A stretch of DNA of 64,000 bases from Mesostigma viride (Eukaryota; Streptophyta; Mesostigmatophyceae; Mesostigmatales; Mesostigmataceae): positions 2,572,506-2,636,505 of the forward strand of contig RPFO01000002.1 of the NCBI GenBank assembly GCA_009746045.1, given 5' to 3'. Made by a program: the position numbers and the translations under genes. A model generated the notes under the pieces. The model saw only the letters and a list, made by a program, of their open reading frames with translations, did no database searches and was not told the DNA's origin. This document shows positions 38,002-49,397 of the stretch, piece by piece; position 1 is the stretch's first letter; each line of letters opens with the position of its first letter.

Positions 38002-38599
38002 ATTCCGACCAGACCGTGCAGCTCTCGTTCAATGTCGTCTACATACGCTTCGGTGCACAGGAACGACGATGGTCCGGACGTGCTGCAAGATGCGCTCCCA
38101 GTCCTCGACCTGGTCGTCAACGAAGTACTGCGCAATTAAGTTGCGATCAACAGGTGGCTGATCTGCAAGCAATAAGGATAAATCTCGAACAACACGACGC
38201 GATTCAGGGGATATAGAACCACCAGCAGCAGACTGCCGATCGAGGAATTAACCGGAAATCCTGCTGCCACGGTTCTTCCTGCACCATTCGACACCGACGA
38301 GCTTCACCACGTCGTCAACGCTGCACGCAGCACACAGCAACATGTACAACCCTCCTGGTCGTTCCGTCGAGACTGCTTGTAATAATTGAGTTAACGTTTC
38401 TAAGTGCAATCTATAAGGGATATTGTTGCAATGCAGCAATTATGCGAATGTGGTTGGAACGGCCGGAGCTTTGTTAAAAATGGATAGGATTACAGCACTC
38501 AGACACTTGAGGGCTTAGGCACGAGCTTGCCAAGTCAAGGCAACACACGTGAGGCGGTCTCGCAAGATGACCAGTTGGCACTGGCCTATTCTTTATATA
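38002..38599. other. Spacer between Copia 2 and the RING LINE, no gene seen
   Basis: No supported coding region or transposon end. The 3' end of the RING LINE (minus strand) lies at about 38600. Confidence 0.4.
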
Positions 38600-38735
38600 C
38601 TAAAAATATAATTATACTTACAGCAGAGTGAAATCACTCGAACCAAAGCAAACACCCAGCTATAAACCTATATACAGAGCCATGTCAAAGCTCTATACTA
38701 CGATAAGACCAATGGAAACGCCTAACGGGAGGAAC

Positions 38736-39420
38736 CTAATAATAGCCCTGCTGCACCGCAAAATCAGCCCGCGTACGGCGGAGCATGATGTCAGCCATGG
38801 CCCGAGTCAGCGCCACCGACAAGCGCTGACGCCAATATGACGTCCAGGTCCGCGCCGACCATGGGGCCCGCTGACCCTCCAGGTCCAGCCGGTCCTCCCG
38901 GAGCCGGCAACACTCCTTGAAGAAGGCGGAGGTCAGGGGCCCCATGGCCCCAAACTCCTCCAGGACAAAGGGCACCACACGATGGTGCCCGACGTCGCCG
39001 TAGGCCAGGAGCTTGGCCCGCTCCGCCCGGTCCGCCGTGTAACCTGCCGTGAGGGAGGCCCCAGCCACGTGGCTAAGAGCCAAGGGCCGCGCCACCGAAA
39101 CGTCAATAAGCAGATGCCGGCCACCCCCCTCAATTAAGTCCAGCACCACGATGTCAGGCCGGTGGTTGGGGGAATAGAAGGCAGCGCCATCCGCATCCTC
39201 GGACCGGATGTTCGCGTGGGGGAAAACCGACCGAATCATGGCGAGCACCACCGTCAGGAGGACAGTGTGCAAATACAAATACCAATTCTGATTCTGTTGG
39301 CCCCCCATGCAGGCAAGGTAGTGAGTCCCCGTGGGATCCAGTGGCTTCCCACAGCTACCACAAGGCCGCCCGGCCGGATTCAACAAGAGGCTGCGGGGAA
39401 AATAGCTGGTGCCGGAGCGC
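38736..39420 (-). pseudogene. RING LINE copy 1 CCHC finger and restriction-like endonuclease
   Basis: CGSCGKPLDPTGTHYLAC gives a C-x2-C-x8-H-x3-C finger. About 50 residues later comes HRPDIVVLDL...GRHLLIDVSVARP, the R...PD...D pattern of the PD-(D/E)xK-like endonuclease found at the C-terminus of R2/NeSL LINEs. It ends at a stop at 38736. Compared with copy 2 it has one extra residue (DLIEG versus DFEG). Confidence 0.78.
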
Positions 39421-41535
39421 CACCGAGTAGTGGCTGGGAGCCAAGGCGAATGGGGGGGCCATGGGAAGGTACGCCGAGCCCACACTCCGCAAGGAAAGCG
39501 AGAACAGCCACGCACGTCCCTGGGCGTTGAGGTCCGCGAAAAGAGCAATCCAATCAGCCGTGTGCAGAATACCCGCGTAGGTTTTCTGGTGTTTATCGAT
39601 GACGCGAGCAGGGAATGCGGCGGGAGATTGAACGGAGGCGACCGAGGGAGTGCCGCGAGGGAGGTGGCGCTGTACCGCCTGAGCGGCACGGACGGGAGAA
39701 CAGGCCTGCTGGATCTCAGCATAGGCCTCCTGGATGGCGGTGACGAAGGGCAAAGGGCTGCTGGGGTCCAGGAGGTCAGGCGCTGCCGTTGCCAAAAGGG
39801 GCAGGAGCCGGCAGCTTTCCGCCCACGACTGAGCGACGGAGCCCAAAAATGCTGCTGGGGCCAGCCGGGCGGCACGAGTCAGACCACAGCCACCCATCCG
39901 TGCAGGCAGGGAGGCAATGCGAATAGCATGTGGCGGGAGGTCGGGGCCCGGGACCAGCTGCGCCAAGGCCGACTGGATGCGTTCGTCGTGGCCCTCGGCG
40001 GCCAGCCGGACCTGAGCCGGAAGAGCGCCCCGGAGCCAGTGAACGACGCGAGGGTGAGCGCAAAACCACAGAAGCAGACCCTTGGTCTGCGAATCATGAA
40101 GGCGCGCAATCAAGGGCAGTACCTCAGTGCATGCCTCGAGGGCGGCCCGCAGAGCATCGATGACAAACGCGGGGTCACCAACCGGAACGCCGAGGACATC
40201 CAACCCATGGAGGCGCTCGTCCCGGCCCAAGAGCTGGGGCGGAAAGCCGGAGCAATCACCTTGGGGCGAGTACACCGCGCACTTGGCCAGGGTCAACTGG
40301 AGGTTGATGTCGGCCACCGCGGTCTGCAGTGCCAGCAGAGCCGCGGTGGTGTCCGGCACAGGGCCCAGAAGGTAGATATCATCCAAGTAGGCTTGAATAG
40401 CGACCGCCGGGTGGGCAGCATGGACCGCTTGGAGGCAACCCTGGAGGGGGGCGGCAAAGTACAGGGGTCCCAGGGGGTCCCCTTGCTGGGTGCCCGACCG
40501 CGACAGCAGGCCGCCGCGAGTGCCGTCCTCCATGATGTGAACCAGTTGGCCGGGCTGGCCGTAGCACACGGCTGTCCAAGCGTACAAGTCCTCGAAGGAC
40601 TCCATGACTGCCGCAAACATGCTGGCGCGGGACAGACTGTTGAACGCGTTGTGGCAGTCGACCTTGACGACAGCGTGGGTGGGGTGGGCCTCGAGGTAGG
40701 CCTGCACCGAATGGATGAGGATATCCGCCCCGCCTGGAGTCGTCACCCCCAGCTGGGCCGCCACTGAGGTCTTACCCGCTGCGAGGGGCGGGCAGAAAAA
40801 GGCACGGAGCTCGGGCGCCCTTTGGCGGCAGATCACTTTGCCCACGAGCTTGCGGACTCAGCACCTCATCGCAGGCGATCGGGCGCACCTTGCCCTCAGG
40901 GGGGGGGCAAGACACCCTTGAGCAGAGCGAGGAGGCGAGCGCCCGCTAACCACTCGCGCGCAGCGGGAGGAACGCGACCAGCCGCCAGGTCAATGAGGGT
41001 GTCAAAGAGAATGTCCTCGCCCCCGTGCCCCACCAGGACCTCCAAGTGCTCGTAGCGCCAGCCCGACGGCCCGGTAGAGGAAGCCCGCGGGACCGCACGC
41101 ATCACCTCCAGGAAGCAGTCGCGGTCCAGCCGGAGGGGGGCCGGCAGGGGGTCCGGCACGGGCAGCTGGAATCCGGGCTCCGCAGGGTGAAGAGCCTCCA
41201 AGGCCGCCAGGGTAGCCGCATTGGCGGGGGCCAGCTTGGCCATTTCCAAGCGGGTCATGGCCCGGCTGAGCTGCCCCTCGCGGACGAGGCGGATGACGTC
41301 GGCGGCCACCCGCTCGAAGTTGACCTCCCCCGACAGCCGGGCCGTGCGCGGGGGCGGCACGCCAAACAGCCCCTCCCAGTCCCCCTGCAGAAAGCGTCGG
41401 CAACGGGCAATAACCGCACCCTAGAGGCCGCGCACACCACGCCCGAGAGGGGTGAGGAGCAGGCGGGGGGTCACCATGTGCAGTTTAAAGCCCAGCAGGT
41501 CGTCCGGAGCGGCGTGCATGCGCGCCGGAGAGAAA
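39355..41535 (-). pseudogene. RING LINE copy 1 reverse transcriptase
   Basis: Reading from 41535: PRLLLTPLGRGVRG, an in-frame stop near 41423, RASSTGPSGWRYEHLEVLV, LLALLKG, GKVRPIACDEVL (the family 'RPIa' motif), then HAVVKVDCHNAFNSLSR (first catalytic Asp), LSRSGTQQGDPLGPLYFA, and AIQAYLDDIYLLG (catalytic YLDD), followed by the thumb region (LDVLGVPVG). Frameshifts lie at the G run near 40905, near 40855, and near 39380 before the endonuclease. Catalytic residues are intact. Confidence 0.82.
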
Positions 41536-41549
41536 CGATCATCAAGTTT

Positions 41550-42314
41550 CGTTTAAGTGGCCAGCCGGAGCGGCTGCTTAGGTTTTAGCGGGCAAGTGTT
41601 CGAAGCGCGTCATTGGTGAATTACTCGGGAACTTGGGTTTCCCCGCGAAACTCCAACCGCACGTTCAGATTTCCAAATCTCAAGTAAAGTTCGGCGCAAC
41701 TTTCTGAACGGGGGCAGTTGACGAGCAGCATTCCTCCGGACGAATGAATTGCGTTCCATACTTGCGCAAAATTTTGAAAGGTAGCTTGCGTGCAGCCCTA
41801 CTAAAATTTGCGCGGACGTTCAGATTTCCAAATCTCAAGTAAATTTCGGCGGAACTTTCTGAACGGGGGTAGTTGGCGGGCAGCGTTCCTCCAGACGAAT
41901 GAAATGCGTTCCATACTAGCGCCAAATTTTGAAAGGTAGCTTGCGTGCAGCCCTACTAAAATTTGCGCGAAGTGTGGGACTGAAAATTCGTAACGGAAAC
42001 TTTTTGGTAGTTGCCGTCACTTCCTCTTGTGCAAACGTGTGGGAGTGAAAATTCGTAACGGAAACTTTTTGGTAGTTGCCGTCACTTCATTTTGCGCGAG
42101 TGTTGGGCTGAAAATTCGTAACGGAAACTTTTTGGTAGTTGCCGTCACTTCCTTTGGTTCGACTGAAAATTCGCTGAAATTCGCTGAATTCGTACCGTAG
42201 CCTAATTTTTAGTACCTCGAAGTGACGGGGCACCTAAAAATTTGCCCACAAGTACACTTGGCAGCGCGCTCACTGGGAAAAATTGTACAGCCGCTCCGGC
42301 GGGCCACTTGAACG
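41550..42314. mobile_element. MITE-like element inside the RING LINE
   Basis: 765 bp bounded by inverted repeats of about 27 bp (left from 41550, right to 42314) that share AAGTGGCC and GCCGGAGCGGCTG. The interior has two ~150-bp repeats ('cagatttccaaatctcaagt') and three ~62-bp repeats ('gaaaattcgtaacggaaact'). No coding. The LINE protein frame stops at one side and resumes at the other (RARSLFAQCAITI, then FSPARMHAAPDDLLG). No clear target duplication. Confidence 0.68.
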
Positions 42315-42367
42315 AATTGTAATGGCACATTGCGCGAAAAGGCTACGCGCGCGGTGTGGGAGGTCGG

Positions 42368-44018
42368 TCAGGGTAGACGTCGGGTTGATGGCGCATGCAT
42401 CCCAGGGAACCGTGTCAAGCCAACGCCAACTGGCCGAGTAGTCGGGCGGCGGGGGCTGGGAGCCGAGGCGGGAGGGGGGGAGGGGGCCGGGACGGCTGGC
42501 CGGTTGAGGGGCCGTTGAGCAACACAGGCGCGCGCGTGCTGAGCGCGCCCGTGAATGGAGTACACCCGCTGGCAGTGAGCTTCCGGGCACCGGTAACAGC
42601 TCATGGCCTGCAGATCAGCCGCGCCGAGATTGGGGTGCACAGCGCGAAGGTGCTGGCAGAGGAGGTTACGGTTGTGGAACACACCAGCACACGTGGACCC
42701 CGTGGGAAGCAGCACGGCACACCGGTGAAGGCCGTCGGCGGGCGCTGAGTGGCGGGGAGCGGCGCCAGCAAAGGCACTGGTGGGGCCTGCGGCGTCTCCC
42801 CTGGCAGCCGGGCCGGCAGGCGCGCGCACCACGACCCGACCAGCGCCCGGCATGCCCGCCGGGGCCACGGAGGAGGCAGTGCCCACCGGGGAGACCCCCA
42901 GCGGAGGGGGATCGAGAACGCCGGCGCCCCTCCCAGGGGGACGCGCCAGCGCGCCCGCGACCACCCCAGGCCCCGGCAACGAGGCCGGGGGCGGCGGCCG
43001 AGGGGCCGGGGAGGCAGCTGGCCCCGGGGCCCGGTGGGGACCCTGCAGGGGACCCAGCGAGACCGGGGGCGGGCCGAGAGGAAGCGCAGTCCCATGGGGC
43101 GGCACAACAGCCCGGCACAACGGGCAGCGCGGCGCGGAGTGGAGCAAGCTGCGCGCGATGCACGCTTGATGGAATGTGTGGCCGCACGCGGGCAGGCGAC
43201 ACAAGCCATCCCCCGGCCGGAAGGGCTCAAGGCAGATGGCACAGGAGCCCGACTCGGGGTCGTCCCCCTCGATCCAGAAGGGACCGGACATGAGGGGGGG
43301 GCGGGTCCCAGCCGGCCTCCCAGCAACCCGGGAGAGCAGCAATCCGGGCGCGCGAGAGGATGCCGACCGGTTGGTCAGCCGCGGGGTGCCATTGGTGCGG
43401 GATGCCTGCCAACTCCAGGATGTCGTGGAGGAAGGCAGAAACAGGCGTCCCCGCGGTTAGGGGCTGGGCGCGCCCGGCCGAGGCCACCAAGATGGCCTGG
43501 CCGCCCTGAACCGCGATGGGGGCCCCGAACTCCACACGCAGCATGGCGGCCTGCGCCAGGCTGAGGGAGGTGATGAGAAAGCCCCCACTGGCAACCGGGC
43601 CGGGAGGCGGGGCCTGGGCGTCCAAGAAGAGGCGAAGCTGCCGCGGGGACATGAGGCCCAGGTCGGCGCCGCCCGCGAGGTAGGCCGCCCGCACCGAGAC
43701 CTGAGCGTCTCGGGCCACCGCCGTGACGACCTCGACCACCTCCTGACCCACCCGCTCGTCCAGGGAAAGCAGCTCTTCCTGCCGGGCGGCCGGGAGTTGC
43801 CACGGCAGCCGGCAGCTGGCGTGATATCCTTCCAAGACATACCCCCAAAGAGTCGAGGCCGTCACCGGGGGGGCGGCGGAAAGAAATGTCGCCCGCACGC
43901 GCGCCACTAGGGCCAGGAAGGCCGGGGGCCGAGGGAGCGAGGGGAAGGCGGCCTGCAACCCGACCACGTCCAGCAACAAAGGGCAGTACGCCCAAGAAAA
44001 GGTGGCTCGGCCCACCAC
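42368..44018 (-). pseudogene. RING LINE N-terminal region with RING-H2 and C2H2 fingers
   Basis: Two overlapping frames (44018-43227 and 43342-42368) join at a run of eight Gs near 43291, so a one-base slip separates them. The first part is unrecognised. The second holds a RING-H2 finger: ligands at residues 34, 37, 53, 55, 58, 61, 73 and 76 of that frame (CAIC ... CGHTFHQAC ... CPLC), spacing fully within the RING-H2 consensus. Further on come two zinc fingers (C...C...H-LRAV-H and C-x4-C...H-x3-C), as in R2-like LINEs, where they bind the DNA target. RING-H2 fingers are usually E3 ubiquitin ligases. I see no ATG for the first frame; an ATG at 44049 lies in another frame. Confidence 0.72.
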
Positions 44019-44387
44019 GCCGACACCGCGCCTTTATATACTTGTTCACTGTGCTTTGCTAGGCGTGAGCAGCATTGTCTGGCCTGCTCAGGACCCTGTA
44101 CAGTAACAATATAAACCTGTACAGCGTCCAGATCATATTATACAGCAGGTCTGCTATACAGGCACAGTGACCACAGAGTACAGTCCACACAGTGATTATT
44201 GCATCGATAATTGATGCATCCAATAGTCCTCGACTAAGCCTGCGGTACCAACAGAGCACAGGTTAAGGTTCCTATTTCCTGCGTACGACGTATTAATCCA
44301 ATACCGTCGTAGGTACAGCACCTAATTCCTGTCAGCCCAGGAATTACTGTCGGCCCAGTATGCCGTCGGCACGTATTCACGCACGAC

Positions 44388-44834
44388 TTGGAAGAACAGC
44401 CTGCTCGCGCTCGCGCGCGACCGGTAAGTCGGAACGTCATAACTTTCTTGATACTTGTCGGAATGAACTCGTTCCGGTGCCGCTGGAATCGTACAGATAT
44501 GCCGAATCAGGAACATGCCAATGCGCTTGGCGTTAACTGTAAGGCCGGCCCCTTTCCCTTGCTCCTCACCTTTGACACCATGGCGGATAAGATGGAGTTC
44601 CTCAAGCGTCGCAAGCGGCTTGGGGGGACCTCCTACACGCTGGACGACGACTTGACCTTGACGCAGCAGCAACGGCGACGGGAGCTATGGCCGACCTACC
44701 TCCAGCTCCGGCAGAGTCACGGCGGGGCAGAAGCCGGTCTACTGGAAGGGGCGGACATCTACGTCGCCCACAAGCCCTGGCAGGCGACCCCTGCCGCCCC
44801 AGCCACCCCAGCCACCCCAGCCACCCCAGCCTAG
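44388..44834 (+). pseudogene. LINE ORF1 C-terminal domain, copy C
   Basis: The open frame carries GPFPLLLTFDTMADKMEFLKRRKRLGG, corresponding to RAPILVxF-like text of L1 ORF1p, then the C-terminal-domain motif DDDLTLTQQQRRRELWPTYLQL and IYVAHKPWQATP. The same motifs occur at 55560-55745. The part upstream of residue 60 is less certain. It ends in a short Pro-Ala-Thr repeat. Confidence 0.65.
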
Positions 44835-45027
44835 GGAATATATAGCAGTAGTGTAGACTAGAAAGCTTAGCGATGTTGCCATGTACATGTATGCCTACGT
44901 GATGGGCCCACACCAGCCCTTGCAATAGCCGTAGCAAAAATTTCGAGTCATGCTTTGCCCATGCAGGGAGTTACTCTCTGCTGAGATGCCATGCACCAGC
45001 TATAGCCTAGCCATATATATCTTCCAT

Positions 45028-46320
45028 ATGGGTGGCTGCGGTCTGACTCGTGCCGCCCGGCTGGCCCCAGCAGCATTTTTGGGCTCCGTCGCTCAGTCGT
45101 GGGCGGAAAGCTGCCGGCTCCTGCCCCTTTTGGCTACGGCAGCGCCTGACCTCCTGGACCCCAGCAGCCCTTTGCCCTTCGTCACCGCCATCCAGGAGGC
45201 CTATGCTGAGATCCAGCAGGCCTGTTCTCCCGTCCGTGCCGCTCAGGCGGTACAGCGCCACCTCCCTCGCGGCACTCCCTCGGTCGCCTCCGTTCAATCT
45301 CCCGCCGCATTCCCTGCTCGCGTCATCGATAAACACCAGAAAACCTACGCGGGTATTCTGCACTCGGCTGATTGGATTGCTCTTTTCGCGGACCTCAACG
45401 CCCAGGGACGTGCGTGGCTGTTTTCGCTTTCCTTGCGGAGTGTGGGCTCGGCGTACCTTCGTGCTCTTCCCATGGCCCCCCATTCGCCTTGGCTCCCAGC
45501 CACTACTCGGTGGCGCTCCGGCACCAGCTATTTGCCCCGCAGCCTCTTGTTCCGGCCGGGCGGCCTTGTGGTAGCTGTGGGCAGCCGCTGGATCCCACGG
45601 GGACTCACTACCTTGCCTGCATGGGGGGCCAACAGAATCAGAATTGGTATTTGTATTTGCACACTGTCCTCCTGACGGTGGTGCTCGCCATGATTCGGTC
45701 GGTTTTCCCCCACGCGAACATCCGGTCCGAGGATGCGGATGGCGCTGCCTTCTATTCCCCCAACCACCGGCCTGACATCGTGGTGCTGGACTTTGAGGGG
45801 GGTGGCCGGCATCTGCTTATTGACGTTTCGGTGGCGCGGCCCTTGGCTCTTAGCCACGTGGCTGGGGCCTCCCTCACGGCAGGTTACACGGCGGACCGGG
45901 CGGAGCGGGCCAAGCTCCTGGCCTACGGCGACGTCGGGCACCATCGTGTGGTGCCCTTTGTCCTGGAGGAGTTTGGGGCCATGGGGCCCCTGACCTCCGC
46001 CTTCTTCAAGGAGTGTTGCCGGCTCCGGGAGGACCGGCTGGACCTGGAGGGCCAGCGGGCCCCATGGTCGGCGCGGACCTGGACGTCATATTGGCGTCAG
46101 CGCTTGTCGGTGGCGCTGACTCGGGCCATGGCTGACATCATGCTCCGCCGTACGCGGGCTGATTTTGCGGTGCAGCAGGGCTATTAGGTTCCTCCCGTTA
46201 GGCGTTTCCATTGGTCTTATCGTAGTATAGAGCTTTGACATGGCTCTGTATATAGGTTTATAGCTGGGCGTTTGCTTTGGTTTGAGTGATTTCACTCTGT
46301 TGTAAGTAATTATATTTTTA
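45028..46320 (+). mobile_element. RING LINE copy 2, 5'-truncated
   Basis: Almost identical to the 3' 1.3 kb of copy 1, in opposite orientation. It begins inside the coding region at GGCGLTRAARL and ends in the same 3' UTR (TAATTATATTTTTA). It is flanked by a 14-bp duplication 'atatatatcttcca' (45013-45026 and 46321-46334), with two more copies at 46427 and 46450. Severe 5' truncation with a long duplication is typical of target-primed reverse transcription. Confidence 0.85.
45030..46187 (+). pseudogene. RING LINE copy 2 RT end and endonuclease
   Basis: Two overlapping frames (to about 45520, then 45372-46187). The second is open through the CCHC finger (CGSCGQPLDPTG) and the endonuclease (HRPDIVVLDFEGGGRHLLIDVSVARP) to the stop at 46187, so the endonuclease domain here is intact although the element is truncated. 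Confidence 0.75.
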
Positions 46321-46734
46321 ATATATATCTTCCACCTGCTTTGACATGGCTCTGTATATAGGTTTATAGCTGGGCGTTTGCTTTGGTTTGAGTGATTTCA
46401 CTTTGCTGTAAGTAATTATATTTTTAATATATATCTTCCAACAAGTTTAATATATATCTTCCACCCCATATGTCATGCAGGCCTCCTAGGCCCTCTCCCC
46501 AAGCCGCACTGTGTGAGCTCAATTAGGAGGCATGAACCATCATAGCGGTGCATGCAGGTGCACCTTGTGCACCCAGAGCAGGTGATATATAGTTGTACAT
46601 CCTACACCTGCAGGTTGTCGCCCTGATTGTATTACAAACCCATAGATGCCCCTTTCTCAGGGCTATGTGTTACATATGCTCCCCACGGAGCTCTGTTAAC
46701 CCTATTATATTAACCCTATTATATTAAATTTAAT

Positions 46735-46990
46735 AATATAATATAATATAATATAATATAATATAATATAATATAATATAATATAATATAATATAATATA
46801 ATATAATATAATATAATATATATAATATAATATAATATAATATAATATAATATAATATAATATAATATAATATAATATAATATAATATAATATAATATAA
46901 TATAATATAATATAATATAATATAATATAATATAATATAATATAATATAATATAATATAATATAATATAATATAGTATAATATAATATAG
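46735..46990. repeat. TAATA pentanucleotide array, LINE tail
   Basis: About 50 units of TAATA/ATAAT with a few interruptions, directly after the LINE copy C 3' UTR and directly before the inverted LTR. Confidence 0.97.
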
Positions 46991-46996
46991 TATAAT

Positions 46997-49397
46997 TGTA
47001 ACGACTAAAAATGTTGTGTTTGCAACAGCCTCAGTATAAGCATTAGCGTGAAAAGATCTTTATTATACCTGGGTTAGAGTCTTGACAGATAACTTCACGT
47101 CCAGAGAAGCAATGAAGATGAAGCTTCAACAGTTAAGGGATTGAGTCCCCACCCTTGTTAGACACAACAGACAAGTTGTTTCCAAGTCGACTATCTGTTG
47201 AAGTTATAGTTGACTTTTGGCAAGGGTTGATTGCTTGATGAAACAAGGAAATCCTTGAATTACACCATAGGTTTGGTTCCCACGTACGCTGTCTCCCCCG
47301 ACCGCCACAAACAGGATAAAAGTCATCGTGCATGCAGAGTCGGCTCAATCCTAACCCGAAAGGACCAATCAAATGTGAGGATCACTCAAGGTAAGATCCT
47401 GTCCTCAGAATCCACAACACAACACAAGGCCAGCACTACAGAATCTCCGTGACCTGGAACAAGATCCATCAGGTACAAAAGTCTTAACTCGTCGTCTGTC
47501 CCTGGTCCTCTACGGAGGACTGAGTTGAACTCAGTCCTCTCTAGAGGACCGAGTTTTTGGGTTTCGTAGAAAATTCGCCCCGGTCAGAATGTTTGACAAA
47601 AAAATTCTCTCAAAATTTATTCAAATACTACGTGAAAAGATCTTTCTTGGACATATTTTTGGGATTTTTTTGGATTTGGTATGCGCGGCTAACTGTACGG
47701 TCAAAGTACAGGTGGTAAGGGTACTTTTCCACGTGAAACGCGAGTTCCGGAAATGCACGACCTAGCCATGGCGGCTCGCGCCCATGCATGCAGTTTACGT
47801 TTGCGGACGAGTTAGCCGTCCAAACTCAGTAAATAGATTTAACATGCCCTAAAGATGATATAAATCAATTTTTAGCTCGCGGGGATGCGATTTACCCGGT
47901 GTCGGCACTGTTCTTGCTGGAAAAAACTGCGATAAGGCAGGTCGACGGAATTGATTACTGCGCTTGCTTTCCGGCGCAATTTCAATGGCTGATAGGTTTC
48001 TTTCTACATGTTAACATGAGTTGCATTAGAATATATTGAATGACAGTATAGATTTGATGATCTCGACCATTCTGTCACGTCATGGTCTATGTGCCGCAAA
48101 GTGCCACTTTTGCGGGCACCGCCTGGGCCAAGGTAACGCCAGCCGTGCCAGGTAAAGCCGGATAATCGTTGCCTCTTCGTTCCTTGATGTTCGTACATGA
48201 GTTTAAGCTTGCGAGGCGTTGTCAGGTTCAAGTCTTGATGCTCTTTCTTGACCGTTGCCTGCCCCTCTCTAAAACCCCCTTTTCAGATGATGTTAGCAGG
48301 CATTTGCCTTAACCCAGTGTAGTTGTGCAGGGTTTTAGGAGCTGTGCAGGTTTAAACACCTTCATAGATGTTAGTTATTCTTTTGCTACGTTCATACTGC
48401 ATGATTGTGTGGCCACGGGCTGCGTCAAGGGTGCATTCAAGCTTTTACGGGTGAGTGAAAAGTCTTGGTGACAAACCACTGCCATCATGTGCCAGCAACT
48501 ATGTTGGCCACATCATGGCAAGGCAAAACAGTTATAGCCATATCTATTGTTGTTTGAAACAATGGAAATATGCTTAACCTACCCATTATATTGGTGGTTG
48601 ACACTTATAACATAACCCTTTGTTGGTAGGTATCCAAGCCCATTCCCTACATGTATGCATGCATAGGCTCTCACTACATGATAAGGCATGATATACCTGA
48701 AGTATGATGATGCAAGTGTGTTGTCCTGTAATGCTTGAAGGGAAATGAGTTGATTGGGATGGTTGGTGGCCACGGTGATGTAGTATGACCGCACTTACAT
48801 GCTAGCAAAGTTAGCAAAAGCCCCATTCCTCTCCTGAGGACTGAGAGTTTTTTAATTGTTTCAGGCAGTTGCAGTGGCCAAATGGAGCCCAGTTTTTTGC
48901 CACGCTTCAAGAACTATGTTGTTTACATGCCTATATTTTTTCTTCATGCACCAGGATTTGATTGAATTTTTCCCACTCGTTCTTATCCCGAAAAATGCAA
49001 ATTCGCGAGGGGCGCCCAACGTCCGTGTAATTTTCAGGTGTTCGGGTCAAGTTTTCACATATGCAGTATTTTTGCCAACAAAATGATATCTAGTACACCC
49101 CAGATCCACATCAAAACATTTGGGATGGACCCCCCACCTAGTCGCTACACGCGGTTGAAAATTGTCAACTCAGTCCTCCTGTGAGGACTGAGTTGGGACA
49201 GACGACGAGTTAAAGAGAATCTATGACTGGCTGAACTAAACCATTCAAAGTACCCCACGCGGATCAGGCCACGACCAATGAGGGTAGAACAATAATTCGA
49301 CAAATCTCAGCAGGCCCAATCTCCATCATACGTCGAAGCCTCCTAACCTTCCAAATAATTGTCCCCAAGAACTCATAATAAGATCAACAGTAGGAAC
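46997..49397 (-). repeat. Inverted gypsy LTR, split by a piggyBac-like element
   Basis: 46997-47487 plus 49210-49397 are the reverse complement of the 3' LTR at 52355-53064 (for example tgtaacgactaaaaatg at 46997). The copy lacks the last ~40 bp of the LTR start and is joined at 49397/49398 to integrase coding sequence. So this LTR faces the wrong way for the internal sequence. Confidence 0.82.
47488..49209. mobile_element. piggyBac-like non-autonomous element
   Basis: 1,722 bp between two TTAA copies (47484-47487 and 49210-49213). The undisturbed 3' LTR has a single TTAA at the same place (52568-52571), which confirms the TTAA duplication typical of piggyBac. The ends are inverted repeats CTCGTCGTCTGTCCC plus nested GAGGACTGAGTT hairpins. 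No transposase is present; the small open frames are unrecognised. Confidence 0.8.

Larger units (their letters stand above)
38600..44049 (-). mobile_element. RING LINE copy 1: non-LTR retrotransposon with restriction-like endonuclease
   Basis: Near full-length element read leftwards: unknown N-terminal region (44018-43300), RING-H2 finger (43243-43115), two C2H2/C2HC fingers (about 42720-42590), an interrupting MITE-like element (41550-42314), reverse transcriptase (41403-about 39700), CCHC finger and PD-(D/E)xK-like endonuclease (39420-38736), and an AT-rich 3' UTR ending near 38600. The order fingers-RT-CCHC-endonuclease is that of R2/NeSL-type LINEs, which usually cut specific targets. 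Copy 2 at 45028-46320 is nearly identical to its 3' part, so the family was active recently. Confidence 0.8.
44388..46990 (+). mobile_element. ORF1-only LINE, copy C (3' part), hosting RING LINE copy 2
   Basis: ORF1 C-terminal end (44388-44834), 3' UTR (44835-45026 and 46464-46720) and a TAATA pentanucleotide tail (about 46735-46990). The 3' UTR shares with copy B 'agttactctctgctgagatg'-like text, 'tgcaggtgca', 'gtgcacccagagcaggtg' and 'tgttacata'. RING LINE copy 2 is inserted in the 3' UTR. Confidence 0.7.

Noticed and set aside
39409-40767. A 452-aa open frame on the plus strand opposite the LINE reverse transcriptase
   Set aside because: It is the GC-rich shadow of the RT frame; the RT motifs are on the minus strand.
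42749-43564. A 271-aa Arg/Gly/Pro-rich open frame on the plus strand
   Set aside because: Shadow of the RING and zinc-finger region, which has real motifs on the other strand.
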